In this document: in pieces, positions 37,269 to 47,170 of the stretch
Numbering within the stretch: position 1 is the first letter of the stretch
Layout: each line of letters begins with the position of its first letter
NCBI RefSeq assembly: GCF_001423495.1
Contig: NZ_LMOG01000012.1
Span: forward strand, 398,019 to 462,018
Origin: Xanthomonas sp. Leaf131
Lineage (GTDB): Bacteria > Pseudomonadota > Gammaproteobacteria > Xanthomonadales > Xanthomonadaceae
DNA length: 64,000 nucleotides
Direction: 5' to 3'
The notes under the pieces: generated by a model
Seen by the model: only the letters and a program-made list of their open reading frames with translations
Told to the model about the DNA's origin: nothing
The model's database searches: none
Position numbers and translations under genes: made by a program

Positions 37269-40200
37269 TTAGAAGTCGTAGCTCAGCGTCACCCGGCCCG
37301 AGCGCGGTGCCTGATAGGCCACGACCTGATCCCAGAGCGGGTTGGTGGTGTTGTCGGGCAGCTGCGAGAACGGGTAGATGTTGGTTGCGGTCTGCTCGTT
37401 GGTGATGTTGAACACATCGAAGCGCAGTGCCAGCTTGCCGGCAGCGAATGCCGGCTTGTAGGTCACGCCCATGTCGAGCTGCGCGATCCAGCCCAGACGC
37501 CCCTGCGAGCCTGGGGGCGATGCCACGCCGGTGCCGGTTTCCGGGTTGTAGCAGTAGTGGTATGGCCCGCCGGTGATCGCGCTGCCACCATAGCCGGCCG
37601 GGTCCGTGCCGGTGTAGTTGTCGCCGTAGTAGTTGCCCAGGCAGTTATGCGGTGCGCCCGAAATCAGGCTGAAGTTGGCCGATGCACCCCATTGCGGATT
37701 GAACTGATAGAAACCGAACAACTTGAGCTGATGGCGATGATCGTTGGATTGATCGCCGTTGAAGTGTTCCATCAGTGCCGCGTGGTCCCAGCTCTGCGTG
37801 GTGGAGACCGACGCCTGGCCCTGATAGCTGCCCAATGCGCCGCCGGTGCGCCACAAGTCCGAACGCACCTGACCTTCGGTAGTGCCGTAGCTATGCGACC
37901 AGACGTAGTTGACCTTGGCGTACCACTGGCCGTCGAACGGGCGCTCCAGGTTGAATTCGACCGCCGAGTAGTTGCGCTTGAACTTCGGGAAACCCGCCGC
38001 CTCGCGGCTTACCGACACTTCATGGAACTGGCCATCGGTACCGATCACGCCCCAGGTGTTGGTCTGGCCGGGATTGATCAGCGACGCACCGGCAACCTGG
38101 GAGAAGTCGATGGTTACGCCTTGCGCGGCGGCAGCGGCGATCAACGCGGTGTTGGAGACGTCGTAGTTCTGATCGTCGATACCCGCATTGAGGCGACGAT
38201 GCGTGCCGCGCACGCCCAGCACCCAGCCGGTGTCCAGCTGCTTGGTGAAGCCGAGGATGATTTCATCCTGATTTTCGCCTTCGATGTCCTTGACCACCGC
38301 GGTGCGCACATCGGCAATGCGGCCGAAGCGCGAGTTGGCTGACACTGCCGAACCCAGCTGCTGCGCCAGGATCGGCGTGCCATCGGCATTGATGCCGCTG
38401 TAGGTGAAGTAGGTATCGGTGGTGGTGGCCGGGGTGAACAGGCTAACGGCCGACAGCGGCAGGCCGAGATAATAACGGCCGATGTTGCCGAACACCTTCA
38501 GGCTGGAATCGCCGTTGACGTCCCAGCTGAAGCCCAAGCGCGGCGCCCAGGCATTGTCCACTTCGATATAAGGATCGCCGGACGGGGTGTAGTTGGTGAA
38601 TTCGTCCTTGCGCAGGCCGATGCTCAGCAGCAGGTTGTCTGTGACCTGCCACTTGTCTTCGATGTAGTAGGCGCGTTGCTTGGCCTCGTACGAATACAAG
38701 CTGGTGTTGATGTTTCGCACCGCGTAATAGCCGCTGGACCCATTGACCGGATCGACCAGGCCCGGGCTCGGCGCGCCGATGCCGCCGGCTTCGTTGGCCG
38801 ATTGGCTGACCAATCCGCCCGTCCGCAGGCCATTGGGATCGTTGGTCTGACCATAGGTCCACGCAAAGCCGGGGCCGGAGAGCACCGAGCCCACGTCAAT
38901 CCCTTCGGACTTCTGGTTGTCGATACCGAAGTTGAGCGTGTGGTGGCCGATACGCCATTCCAGATTCAGGCGCTGATTGTCTTTCTTGTATTCGCGGTCG
39001 GGCGAGCTGACCGAAGTGACCAGCTGACTGCCGATGCGCGGTGTACCGCCGGTGTAGGCCGGATTTTGCAGCGCGGCACTGTTGATGACCGGGCCGCCGG
39101 CCGCGTTGTAGTTGAAGGGCGTCAGCTCATCAGGCGTGTTCATCTTGCCGTACAACGCGGTCACGGTGAGGTTGTCGCTGAGATAGCCGGTGTACTTGCC
39201 GGTGAACAGGGTCGGGCCGGTTTTCCAGGTGGATTCGTCGGTGAAATAGCTACCGCGCGTGCGATCGACATAGTTGTAGCGATAGATGGAGCCGTTGGTT
39301 TCGGCCTCGTCGCTGGCGCCAGTCACCTCGATCAGGTGGTTGTCGGTGATGTTCCAGTCCACCTTGGCGTACCAGCGCTTTTGCTTGTAGTCGTAGTCGG
39401 TAAGGCCACCGGTGCGGCCGTTGTCGGTGTCGCGATTGGTGCCGACGCGCACGCCGTCTGAATCCACCTGCTCTGCTGCCAGGAAGAAGAACAGCTTGTC
39501 CTGGATGATCGGCCCGCCCACGTAGGCGCTATAGGTGGTCTGGCTGGCTTCGGCTTCGCTGGCCGGCTGATACAGGCCGTTGGCCGAACGCGCATAGCGG
39601 TAGGCGGCGTTGTTGATGGTGGTGCCCTGCGCATCCGGGCGCCAGAAGATGTCGCGCTGGTTGGCCTTGAGGCCGTTCGGCTCCCAGATCACCGCGGTGC
39701 CGAACTTCCACTCGTTGGTGCCGCGCTTGCCGATCTGGTTGATCACGCCGCCATTGGCGCGGCCGTACTGCGCGCCGTAGCCGCCGGTGAAGATTTCCTG
39801 CTGGTCGATGGCGCCGTACGGCAGGGTCAGACCCCCCAGGTTGTTGCTGATGGTGGTGGTGTTGAAGCCGTTGAGGTAATAGGCGTTTTCGCTGGCGGCC
39901 GAGCCGCCGAAGCTGGGCAGCGAGCCGCCGAGCGGGCCGTTGTCGAAGCCGCCACTGTTGACCACCACGCCCGGTGCCAGCAGCGCGATCGCTTCGGCGG
40001 TGCGGCCCAGCGGCAGTTGCTGCAGCTGCTCGGCGGTGACTACGGTGCGGGTGTCCACGCTGCTGACATCGATGGTGGTCAGGCCCGCGGCGGTGACGGT
40101 GACGCTGTCCAGGGTCTGCATGCCGCTCCCCGAGGCGGCAGCGAATGAGACGTCGGTGTTGGCACCAACGGTGATGGCGACGTTTTCGCGGGTTTCCACC

Positions 40201-40445
40201 GCCGCGCCATCGCGCTTGACCGTGACCTTATAGGTGCCCAGCGGCAGATTGCCGGCGGTGTAGCGGCCACGCGCATCCACCGGCACTTCGCGGGTGAACC
40301 CGCTGTTGTTTTCCACCAAGACGCTGGTACCGCTGCTCTGCCCCACGCTGCCGACGATGCTGCCGCTGGTGGACTGCGCGTGGACGCTCCCCATCGCCAC
40401 GACCAGCGCCAATGCCAAGGCACGCTTCTGGATACTACGGTTCAT
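37269..40445 (-). CDS. Oar-like TonB-dependent outer-membrane receptor
   Basis: A 1058-residue receptor. After a signal peptide (cleavage after VHAQ, about residue 24) comes a carboxypeptidase-regulatory-like beta-sandwich (GSIVGSVGQSSGTSVLVENN through about residue 110), a plug domain (about 120-250, LGRTAEAIALLAPGVVVNSG) and a 22-strand barrel ending RVTLSYDF with the terminal Phe. This architecture is the Oar group, whose substrates are usually unknown. Start at 40445 has the ribosome site GGGGAGAAAGC. It lies between thiE and hemL and has its own terminator and a promoter carrying GGGTAGG repeats shared with the second receptor. Confidence 0.93.
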   Translation of the reverse strand: MNRSIQKRALALALVVAMGSVHAQSTSGSIVGSVGQSSGTSVLVENNSGFTREVPVDARGRYTAGNLPLGTYKVTVKRDGAAVETRENVAITVGANTDVSFAAASGSGMQTLDSVTVTAAGLTTIDVSSVDTRTVVTAEQLQQLPLGRTAEAIALLAPGVVVNSGGFDNGPLGGSLPSFGGSAASENAYYLNGFNTTTISNNLGGLTLPYGAIDQQEIFTGGYGAQYGRANGGVINQIGKRGTNEWKFGTAVIWEPNGLKANQRDIFWRPDAQGTTINNAAYRYARSANGLYQPASEAEASQTTYSAYVGGPIIQDKLFFFLAAEQVDSDGVRVGTNRDTDNGRTGGLTDYDYKQKRWYAKVDWNITDNHLIEVTGASDEAETNGSIYRYNYVDRTRGSYFTDESTWKTGPTLFTGKYTGYLSDNLTVTALYGKMNTPDELTPFNYNAAGGPVINSAALQNPAYTGGTPRIGSQLVTSVSSPDREYKKDNQRLNLEWRIGHHTLNFGIDNQKSEGIDVGSVLSGPGFAWTYGQTNDPNGLRTGGLVSQSANEAGGIGAPSPGLVDPVNGSSGYYAVRNINTSLYSYEAKQRAYYIEDKWQVTDNLLLSIGLRKDEFTNYTPSGDPYIEVDNAWAPRLGFSWDVNGDSSLKVFGNIGRYYLGLPLSAVSLFTPATTTDTYFTYSGINADGTPILAQQLGSAVSANSRFGRIADVRTAVVKDIEGENQDEIILGFTKQLDTGWVLGVRGTHRRLNAGIDDQNYDVSNTALIAAAAAQGVTIDFSQVAGASLINPGQTNTWGVIGTDGQFHEVSVSREAAGFPKFKRNYSAVEFNLERPFDGQWYAKVNYVWSHSYGTTEGQVRSDLWRTGGALGSYQGQASVSTTQSWDHAALMEHFNGDQSNDHRHQLKLFGFYQFNPQWGASANFSLISGAPHNCLGNYYGDNYTGTDPAGYGGSAITGGPYHYCYNPETGTGVASPPGSQGRLGWIAQLDMGVTYKPAFAAGKLALRFDVFNITNEQTATNIYPFSQLPDNTTNPLWDQVVAYQAPRSGRVTLSYDF

Positions 40446-40751
40446 GCTTTCTCCCCAAGTCTGGAACTGTCGGCAACGCGACAAAAATGAACGGCGCCAA
40501 TGGCTACCGAAATCACACTTTCTGAACATCCGGATCGAAGTGCCAATGACCACCCGCCATCAGCTCATGCAAAAACTGTCGATACCGTCCCGTTCGATCA
40601 TAGGCAGCCGCGTTGCCCTACCCACCGGCTCCGACGGGTAGGCAGGCACGCGGTGGGTAGGCGGACAGGGGCCGCAAGCCTGACAATGGCGCGTGCGGTG
40701 CCCGTGGTCGGGCGCTGACGCCCCATCGGCACCACTCAAGGATCCACGCGC
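40446..40751. other. Divergent control region, Oar-like receptor and hemL
   Basis: The 306-bp gap holds the receptor leader and promoter (listed separately). CCTACCCACCG at 40617-40627 can pair either with GGGTAGG at 40636-40642 or with CGGTGGGTAGG at 40651-40661, giving alternative hairpins. No clear hemL promoter was found. Confidence 0.55.
40597..40661 (-). promoter_or_regulatory. Receptor promoter with paired GGGTAGG heptamers
   Basis: Two GGGTAGG heptamers (40636-40642 and 40655-40661, the latter within GGTGGGTAGG) start 19 bp apart. On the minus strand a -10 TATGAT (40602-40597) lies 34 bp below the nearer heptamer edge; the -35 region (GTGGGT) is poor. This is a layout expected for an activator-dependent promoter. 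The same arrangement occurs at 53438-53502. Confidence 0.6.
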
Positions 40752-42041
40752 ATGAACCACACCCGCTCCCACGCCCTGTTCGCCCAGGCGCAGACCCTGC
40801 TGCCCGGAGGCGTCAACTCACCGGTGCGGGCGTTCAAGTCTGTCGGCGGCGAGCCGTTCTTCGTGGCGCGCGCCGATGGCCCGTATCTGTATGACGTGGA
40901 CAACAACCGCTACATCGACTACGTGGGCTCGTGGGGGCCGATGATCGCCGGCCACAATCACCCGGCAGTGCGCGAGGCGGTGGAGCGCGCAATCCGCGAT
41001 GGGCTGTCGTTCGGTGCGCCGTGCGCGGCCGAAGTGACAATGGCCGAAACCATCAACCGCCTGGTGCCCTCTTGCGAAATGGTGCGCATGGTCAATTCCG
41101 GTACCGAGGCCACGCTGTCAGCGGTGCGCCTGGCGCGCGGCGCGACCGGGCGCAATCGCATCATCAAGTTCGAAGGCTGTTATCACGGCCATGGCGACTC
41201 GTTCCTGGTCAAGGCCGGCAGCGGCATGCTGACCCTGGGCGTGCCGACCTCGCCCGGCGTGCCGCCCGGCCTGAGCGAGCTGACCGCCACGCTGACCTTC
41301 AACGATTTCGAAGGCGCCACTGCCATGTTCGACGAGATCGGTGCCGATGTGGCGGCGGTGATCATCGAACCGGTGGTCGGCAACGCCAACTGCATTCCGC
41401 CGCAGGCCGGCTACCTGCAGCATCTGCGCACGCTGTGCACACGGCATGGCGCGCTGCTGATCTTCGACGAAGTGATGACCGGCTTCCGCGTCGCGCTCGG
41501 TGGCGCGCAGGCGCACTACGGCGTGACCCCCGACCTGAGCACCTTCGGCAAGATCATCGGCGGCGGCATGCCGGTGGGCGCATATGGCGGCCGGCGCGAC
41601 TTGATGGAGCAGATCGCACCTTCCGGCCCGATCTACCAGGCGGGCACCTTGTCGGGCAACCCGGTCGCGATGGCGGCGGGCCTGGCGATGCTGGACCTGG
41701 TGCAGGAGCCGGGCTTCCACGCGCGCCTGAGCGCGCAGACCAGCGTGCTGTGCGAAGGCCTGGAAGATGCCGCACGCGCCGCCGGCATCGCGGTCACTAC
41801 CAACCAGGTCGGCGGCATGTTCGGGCTGTTCTTCACCGACGAGATCGTGGAGAGCTACGCGCAAGCCACTGCCTGCGATATCACCACCTTCAATCGCTTC
41901 TTCCACGCGATGCTGCAGCGAGGCGTGTATCTGGCGCCATCGGCGTACGAAGCCGGCTTCATGTCCAGCGCGCACGACGCTGCGGTGATCGAAGCGACAC
42001 TCGTGGCGGCGCGTGAGGCGTTTGCGGAAGTCGCGCGCTGA
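40752..42041 (+). CDS. hemL: Glutamate-1-semialdehyde 2,1-aminomutase
   Basis: Makes 5-aminolevulinate for tetrapyrrole synthesis. The 429-residue PLP enzyme begins [20 protein letters not shown], the family N-terminus; [14 protein letters not shown] phosphate contacts appear as [16 protein letters not shown], and the PLP lysine is in [19 protein letters not shown] near residue 266. The perfect stem-loop after the stop may be its terminator. Confidence 0.97.
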   Translation: MNHTRSHALFAQAQTLLPGGVNSPVRAFKSVGGEPFFVARADGPYLYDVDNNRYIDYVGSWGPMIAGHNHPAVREAVERAIRDGLSFGAPCAAEVTMAETINRLVPSCEMVRMVNSGTEATLSAVRLARGATGRNRIIKFEGCYHGHGDSFLVKAGSGMLTLGVPTSPGVPPGLSELTATLTFNDFEGATAMFDEIGADVAAVIIEPVVGNANCIPPQAGYLQHLRTLCTRHGALLIFDEVMTGFRVALGGAQAHYGVTPDLSTFGKIIGGGMPVGAYGGRRDLMEQIAPSGPIYQAGTLSGNPVAMAAGLAMLDLVQEPGFHARLSAQTSVLCEGLEDAARAAGIAVTTNQVGGMFGLFFTDEIVESYAQATACDITTFNRFFHAMLQRGVYLAPSAYEAGFMSSAHDAAVIEATLVAAREAFAEVAR

Positions 42042-42055
42042 GGCGCATTCATGCG

Positions 42056-42086
42056 GGTCGCTGCGGCATGTGTCTGCGCAGCGACC
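42056..42086 (+). terminator. Hairpin after hemL, probable terminator
   Basis: The arms GGTCGCTGCG and CGCAGCGACC are perfectly complementary, 15 bp after the hemL stop. A T-rich stretch (TTTGCTTTTGTCTT) follows about 10 bp later, so termination may be imperfect. Confidence 0.55.
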
Positions 42087-42289
42087 ACGACAAACTTTGC
42101 TTTTGTCTTGTGGCTGTCATACCTTTCTGAAAGGTGTCCACGGATGGGCATGGGTGGGGACCCTCGAAGCAGCGGATGTGTCGTCGTCATCGGTCACGGT
42201 GACGCCTGGTGCGTCGCCGCTGTTTCATCACGATCTGCAGCGTGTCGAGTCGGCGCGCTGCCGACGCATACCACGGCCGCCCTCGCCTC

Positions 42290-45061
42290 ATGCTCAAGCC
42301 TGTTGCGTTGCTGACTCCGCGCCCGTCACCGTCGCGCGATTGCGTTGTTCCCGATTGGCTGCTTGCCAGCAAGCTGGAGCCGCCGCTGGCGCGCCCCGGT
42401 GCGGTGAGGCGCGGCGCATTGCTGGCTGCGCTTGATCAGGCACACGCCCGCCCACTCACGCTGTTGTTGGCGCCACCCGGATTTGGCAAGACCACGCTGC
42501 TTGCGCAGTGGCATGCACAGCTGTGCGCACGCGATCACGCCGCGGTGGCCTGGTTGTCGCTGGACGAAGAAGACGCCGACCCCGCACGCTTCCTCGGCCA
42601 TCTGGCCTTGGCGCTGCAGAGTGCAGGTGCAGATCAGACGCTCTGCGCAGCGGTACTGCATAACCGCGATCAAGACCCGCGCGAGGCGGTGACGGTGCTG
42701 ATCCGCGCGCTGCGCACTGCGCCACGACGCATCAGCGTGATTCTCGACGACTACGACCGGCCCGGCAGCGGCATCGTCGACGAGCTGGTGTTGCGACTGG
42801 TCGAACACAGCGGCGGACGTCTGCATCTGCTGCTGGCCACCCGGCGCGTGCCGGCGCTGCCATTGGCACGCCTGGATCTGCAGGCGCAGCTCAGCCGCGT
42901 CGGCAGCGCGCAACTGGCACTGGACGAGCGCGAAGCGCAGGCATTGCTGGGACCGCAGGTGCCTGCGCCGGTGGTGGACGAATTGCTGCGCTATACCGAG
43001 GGCTGGCCGGTAGCCCTGCATCTGGCGCGGCTATGGCTGGAAGGCGGCGCGCAACGTCAGCAGGAAGTGGCCGCGCGCTTTTCCGGACGCAGCGCGCAGA
43101 TTGCCGCGTACCTGGCCGAGCAGGTGGTCAACGATCTGGATGCCGATACGCGCGATCTGTTGTTGCGCACCAGTGTGCTGGAGCGCAGCAACGCAGCGTT
43201 GGCCGATGCAGTGCGCCAGCGCGACGACAGCGGCCGGCTGCTGGCGCGGCTCGAACATTTCCACGGCCTGCTGGTGCCGCTGGATGGCGAACGCGAGTGG
43301 TTCCGCTATCACCCGTTGTTCGCAGACTTCTTGCAGCAACTGCTCGATCGCGAACATCCTGGCCAGGCCATGCAACTGCATCAACGGGCCGCACGCTGGT
43401 TCGGAGAACATCAGCATCTGGCCGAAGCGGTACGGCACGCATCGCGCGGCGATTGCGGCGACCTGGCGGCCAGCTACATCGCGCGTGCCGGCACCTGGCA
43501 ATTATTGCTCACCCACGGCACGCACGAAGTGCGCGCGCTGCTGCGCCACTTCGACCACCGCACCATCCGCGACACCCCGGCGCTGAATCTCACTCAAGCG
43601 CATCTGCATGCGAAGCTTGGCGAATTCAGCCACGCGCGGTTGTTGCTGGAACGTTTTCGCGATTTTCCCGCTGCACTGCGCGAGCCCTTGCAACGCGACT
43701 ACACCGTGGTGGTGGCGCTATTGCGCGACCGCCTCGATGAAATCTGCGGCAACCCGCATGGCCTGACCCAGATCGCCGCACAAGCCTCCGCGCTGGACGA
43801 AGACGACCATCTCGGGCGCGGCATGTTGCTGTGCATCTGCGCCACCACCGCCATTGCGCAAGGCGCCTTCGCATTAGCCGAACGCTATGCCTTGAACGCG
43901 CGCGATGCGATGCAGCGCGGCGGCAGCGAACTGGGTGCAAGCCAGGCGCTGCTCTCGTTGGGCCAGAGTTTCTTCTATCGCGGCCGGCTCAGCGACGCCG
44001 AGGCCTGTTATCAACAGGCATTGAGCTGGTGCGCGCGCACGCCGCAACTGGATCGCGTGCTGGAAGCGGCCGGCAACTGCCTGCTCGCGCAACTGCATTA
44101 CGAGCGCGGGCATCACGACGATGCCGCCGATCTGCTGCATCCGGCGCTGGAATTGCTGGAGCAACACGACGGCGGCATGGATGTACTGGCCGCCGCTTAC
44201 GACACCGCACTGGGATTGGAGCGTGTCCGCGATCACAGCGGGCGCAGTGCATTGGCGTTGCTTGAGCACGTGGAACAGATCGCGCATGGGCGCAAGCTGA
44301 TGCGGCTATCGGAACTGGCCGCAGCCTGGCGCTTGATGCTGCTGCTGGAACATCCCGGCAATGCCGCAATCGATGTAGTCATCGCGCGCACCGGCGGCGA
44401 ATCCGGATTGGCGCATACGTTGCGCTCGGCACACCGTTGGCGCGATCGCGCGGCGATGGGCTTCGCGCTGGCACGCTGGCATCGCCTGGCAGGCCGTAGC
44501 AGCGCCGCGCTGACCATCCTGGGCCAGATCGAACACGCCTGCCTGGCCAACGACAATCTGTGCCATCTGGCCCGCACTCGCGCACGTCTCGCACTGGTGC
44601 TGCAACAGCGCGGCGAACTGGTCGCGGCGCTGCCGCATCTGTACAGCGCGCTGGATCATGTGGCGCTGACGCAAAGCTGGCAGGCGATCGTCGAACTCGG
44701 CCTGCCGGCCAAGGCGATGCTGCGCTCGCTGCGTCAACACGATCCGCATACCGTCGGCGGCACCACGCGCGCACTCACCATCCAGGCCCTGCTCGAACGC
44801 CTCAGCGGCGACGAAGACCCGGCCGGCGACATCTTCAGCGAGCGCGAGCTGGAAGTGCTCGCACAACTGGCACGCGGTTATTCCAACAAACAGATCGCAC
44901 GCTGTTTGCACCTGTCGGAAAACACGGTCAAGTTCCATTTGAAGAACCTGTATCGCAAGCTCGACGCACGCAGCCGCGAGAGTGCATTGGCCCAGGCCTT
45001 GCAACGTGGGTTGTTGCGCGCAGCGGAGCCACCAGGCACGTCGGAGACGACACCAAGCTGA
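42290..45061 (+). CDS. MalT-like LuxR-family transcriptional activator (STAND ATPase)
   Basis: A 923-residue LAL-type regulator. Walker A is LAPPGFGKTTL at about residues 60-70, with a Walker B-like ISVILDDYDRP and the LATRR sensor segment near 185. TPR-like helical repeats fill residues about 400-820, and the LuxR helix-turn-helix is at the end (FSERELEVLAQLARGYSNKQ, then ENTVKFHLKNLYRKL). Such proteins are activated by an inducer and ATP and bind direct repeats upstream of target promoters. No operon partner is adjacent. It lies between the two TonB receptor loci that share GGGTAGG repeats, making it a candidate activator of both. Confidence 0.88.
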   Translation: MLKPVALLTPRPSPSRDCVVPDWLLASKLEPPLARPGAVRRGALLAALDQAHARPLTLLLAPPGFGKTTLLAQWHAQLCARDHAAVAWLSLDEEDADPARFLGHLALALQSAGADQTLCAAVLHNRDQDPREAVTVLIRALRTAPRRISVILDDYDRPGSGIVDELVLRLVEHSGGRLHLLLATRRVPALPLARLDLQAQLSRVGSAQLALDEREAQALLGPQVPAPVVDELLRYTEGWPVALHLARLWLEGGAQRQQEVAARFSGRSAQIAAYLAEQVVNDLDADTRDLLLRTSVLERSNAALADAVRQRDDSGRLLARLEHFHGLLVPLDGEREWFRYHPLFADFLQQLLDREHPGQAMQLHQRAARWFGEHQHLAEAVRHASRGDCGDLAASYIARAGTWQLLLTHGTHEVRALLRHFDHRTIRDTPALNLTQAHLHAKLGEFSHARLLLERFRDFPAALREPLQRDYTVVVALLRDRLDEICGNPHGLTQIAAQASALDEDDHLGRGMLLCICATTAIAQGAFALAERYALNARDAMQRGGSELGASQALLSLGQSFFYRGRLSDAEACYQQALSWCARTPQLDRVLEAAGNCLLAQLHYERGHHDDAADLLHPALELLEQHDGGMDVLAAAYDTALGLERVRDHSGRSALALLEHVEQIAHGRKLMRLSELAAAWRLMLLLEHPGNAAIDVVIARTGGESGLAHTLRSAHRWRDRAAMGFALARWHRLAGRSSAALTILGQIEHACLANDNLCHLARTRARLALVLQQRGELVAALPHLYSALDHVALTQSWQAIVELGLPAKAMLRSLRQHDPHTVGGTTRALTIQALLERLSGDEDPAGDIFSERELEVLAQLARGYSNKQIARCLHLSENTVKFHLKNLYRKLDARSRESALAQALQRGLLRAAEPPGTSETTPS

Positions 45062-45089
45062 TTGCCAACGCTGGCGCTTGCTTCATTTC

Positions 45090-45123
45090 CGAAAAAATAC
45101 ATCATGTATGATGTATTTTTTCG
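45090..45123. promoter_or_regulatory. Perfect 34-bp AT-rich palindrome before the FAD monooxygenase gene
   Basis: A 16-bp arm CGAAAAAATACATCAT is followed by GT and its exact complement. It ends 13 bp before the ATG and overlaps the ribosome site region. A TATGAT hexamer lies at its centre, so it may be an operator over a promoter; since T runs lie within the stem, it could also act as a terminator for the upstream regulator gene. Confidence 0.65.
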
Positions 45124-45136
45124 AGGAGCATGCAGC

Positions 45137-46327
45137 ATGCGCGGTCGCATCCTTATCACCGGCGCCAGCGTCGCCGGTACCACCACTGCCTGGTGGCTTG
45201 CCCGGTATGGTCGCGATGTCGAGGTGGTAGAGCGCGCGCCAGCGTTCCGCGACGGCGGGCAGAACGTGGACGTGCGCGGCACTGCGCGAGAAGTGCTGCG
45301 TCGGATGGGCCTGGAAGCGCTGATGCTCGAACGCAGCACGCAGGAGCGCGGCACCGATTGGGTCACCGAAGACAATTGTGTTGTCGGTCGCTTCGAAGCG
45401 GCGCATTCCGACACCGATGGTGGTCCGACTGCGGAGATGGAAATTCGGCGCGGCGACATTGCCCGAATCATCTACGAGGCCGCAGCAGCGCAAGGAGCGC
45501 GGTTTCGCTTCGGTGACAGTATTGCCCGCGTTGATCAGCACAACGAGGGCGTCCAGGTCACCTTTGCAGGCGGCCACCAGGAAACTTATGCGCTTGTGGT
45601 GATCGCCGAAGGCGTTGGCTCGCACACCAGGGAGCTGGTCTTCCCCGCAGAGAACCGGCCGCGCTGGATGGACCTGACGATTGCCTACTTCAGCATCCCG
45701 CAGATCGCCAGCGACGGCGCCTATGCGCGGCAATACAACACGCTGGGTGGCCGGGGCGCGGTAGTGAAACCTGCACGCGACGGCAAGCTGGGGGTCTATC
45801 TCGGCATCCAGAAGCGGCCCGGTCATGAGAATGCATGGAGCGTGGCGCAACAGCGCGCTTTCATTCGCGCGCAGTTCGCCGCGCTAGGCTGGGAGTTTCC
45901 GCGCATCCTGGACGCGATGACGGACGTCGACGACTTTTACTTCGATGCCCTGCGTCAGGTCCGCATGGACCGCTGGTCCAATGCTCGGGTAGTGCTGACT
46001 GGCGATGCGGCATGGTGCCCGACCGCCCTGTCCGGCATCGGCACCACCCTGGCGATCGTGGGCGGTTATGTCCTTGCCGGCGAGCTCGCCAAGTCGGATA
46101 CGCCGGCCACCGCGTTCGCGCACTACGAGCGCATCATGCGTCCCTTTGTCGAAGAGGGGCAGAACATTCCCAAGCTGGTGCCGCGTCTGCTGTGGCCGCA
46201 CACCCGATTTGGCCTGACAGTGCTGCGCAACGCCATCCGCCTGGCCAGCCGGCCTGCGCTCAGGTCGTTCATCAATAACCATTTTGCACGAGACGCCAAT
46301 TCAATCGCCTTGCCGCGCTACGAGTAG
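45137..46327 (+). CDS. FAD-dependent monooxygenase (PHBH/TetX-like)
   Basis: A 396-residue class A flavoprotein monooxygenase. The N-terminal dinucleotide motif is LITGASVAGTTTAWWLARYG, followed by EVVERAP; the second FAD motif is VVLTGDAAWCPTALSGIGTTL near residue 290. The middle beta-sheet covers the substrate. ATG at 45137 has GAGGAG upstream. The closest-looking known groups hydroxylate aromatics or inactivate antibiotics; the substrate here is unknown. The gene is alone, with a palindromic control site in front, which suggests repression by a TetR- or MarR-type protein encoded elsewhere. Confidence 0.88.
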   Translation: MRGRILITGASVAGTTTAWWLARYGRDVEVVERAPAFRDGGQNVDVRGTAREVLRRMGLEALMLERSTQERGTDWVTEDNCVVGRFEAAHSDTDGGPTAEMEIRRGDIARIIYEAAAAQGARFRFGDSIARVDQHNEGVQVTFAGGHQETYALVVIAEGVGSHTRELVFPAENRPRWMDLTIAYFSIPQIASDGAYARQYNTLGGRGAVVKPARDGKLGVYLGIQKRPGHENAWSVAQQRAFIRAQFAALGWEFPRILDAMTDVDDFYFDALRQVRMDRWSNARVVLTGDAAWCPTALSGIGTTLAIVGGYVLAGELAKSDTPATAFAHYERIMRPFVEEGQNIPKLVPRLLWPHTRFGLTVLRNAIRLASRPALRSFINNHFARDANSIALPRYE

Positions 46328-46545
46328 GCAAGCCGCATGGTCGGAAAAAATCAGCAACCGCAGACTGTATGGCGCTCGGCGGCACCCGCCGATGCGCCAA
46401 CGCCGGCCCTAGCAGCACATCTGCAACGGTCGCCGGCGGTGCCGCCCGGTGCATGCTCACCCTGGGGCACGCGGCATGACCGCGTGCCGGCTCCCTCACA
46501 CATCACTCTTGCCGCCGGCCACGCGCACCTGCGGCACGTGACACC

Positions 46546-46995
46546 TCAACCAAAACTCAGCGTGCCCTTCATCATTGCCCAGTGGCCGGGGAACGAGCAG
46601 AAGAAGGTGTAGTCGCCGCCCTTGCTCAACTTGCTGGTCGCAAAGCTCACCGTGGTGCTGTCACCGCCACCGATGACTTTGGTGTGTGCGATCACGCGCG
46701 CGTCGGCCTTGGGCAGATAACTGTCGGCGAGGGTGGAGCGTACGCCGGCATTGGCGACTGCCTGGAAGTCGGCAGCCTTGGTCAGCACCCAGTTATGGCC
46801 CATCACCGTGGCCGCCATCTTGCCGGAGTGCTTGAGCGTGAGATCCACTTGCGTACAGTCGGGCGCCAGCTTGATCGTGCTCTGGTCGAACTTCATCTGA
46901 TCGTTGCCGGTGATGGTCACCGCACAGGTGCGCGCCCACGCCGACGGTGCCAGCAGCACCAATCCAAGCACCGCAATCGTCGAAAACAGCTTCAA
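46546..46995 (-). CDS. azu: Azurin (periplasmic type I copper protein)
   Basis: A 149-residue precursor with a signal peptide cleaved after SAWA (residue 21). All copper ligands are present: H67 (MGHNWV), C133 and H138 (FFCSFPGHW) and axial M142. The N-terminal disulfide cysteines C24 and C47 are also present. The start is TTG at 46995, supported by AGGAG 6 nt upstream. Azurins carry electrons between periplasmic dehydrogenases, cytochromes and oxidases. It lies 175 bp downstream of, and on the same strand as, the amine-oxidising operon. Confidence 0.95.
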   Translation of the reverse strand: MKLFSTIAVLGLVLLAPSAWARTCAVTITGNDQMKFDQSTIKLAPDCTQVDLTLKHSGKMAATVMGHNWVLTKAADFQAVANAGVRSTLADSYLPKADARVIAHTKVIGGGDSTTVSFATSKLSKGGDYTFFCSFPGHWAMMKGTLSFG

Positions 46996-47170
46996 AGGAA
47001 CACTCCTGCAATGTAGGGATGCGCGCCATCATGACACCCGGCGCGCCTGGGCGAGAGACCGTCGCGTTTGCATGCGTCGGCGTGCTCAGAGTACCGCGAC
47101 TGAGCGCATCCGATGCCTGTCGAGAGGTCGAACCCAAGCGTTTACGTCAGTGCCTTCTACGGCACATGCG

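Noticed and set aside
45062..45136. Longer N-terminus of the FAD monooxygenase from the frame start at 45062
   Set aside because: It would put the perfect palindrome inside the coding sequence and precede the FAD motif with 25 unrelated residues; ATG 45137 has a good ribosome site.
46328..46545. Small open frames after the FAD monooxygenase gene
   Set aside because: They overlap the azurin gene in antisense or lack ribosome sites, and their sequences are low in complexity.
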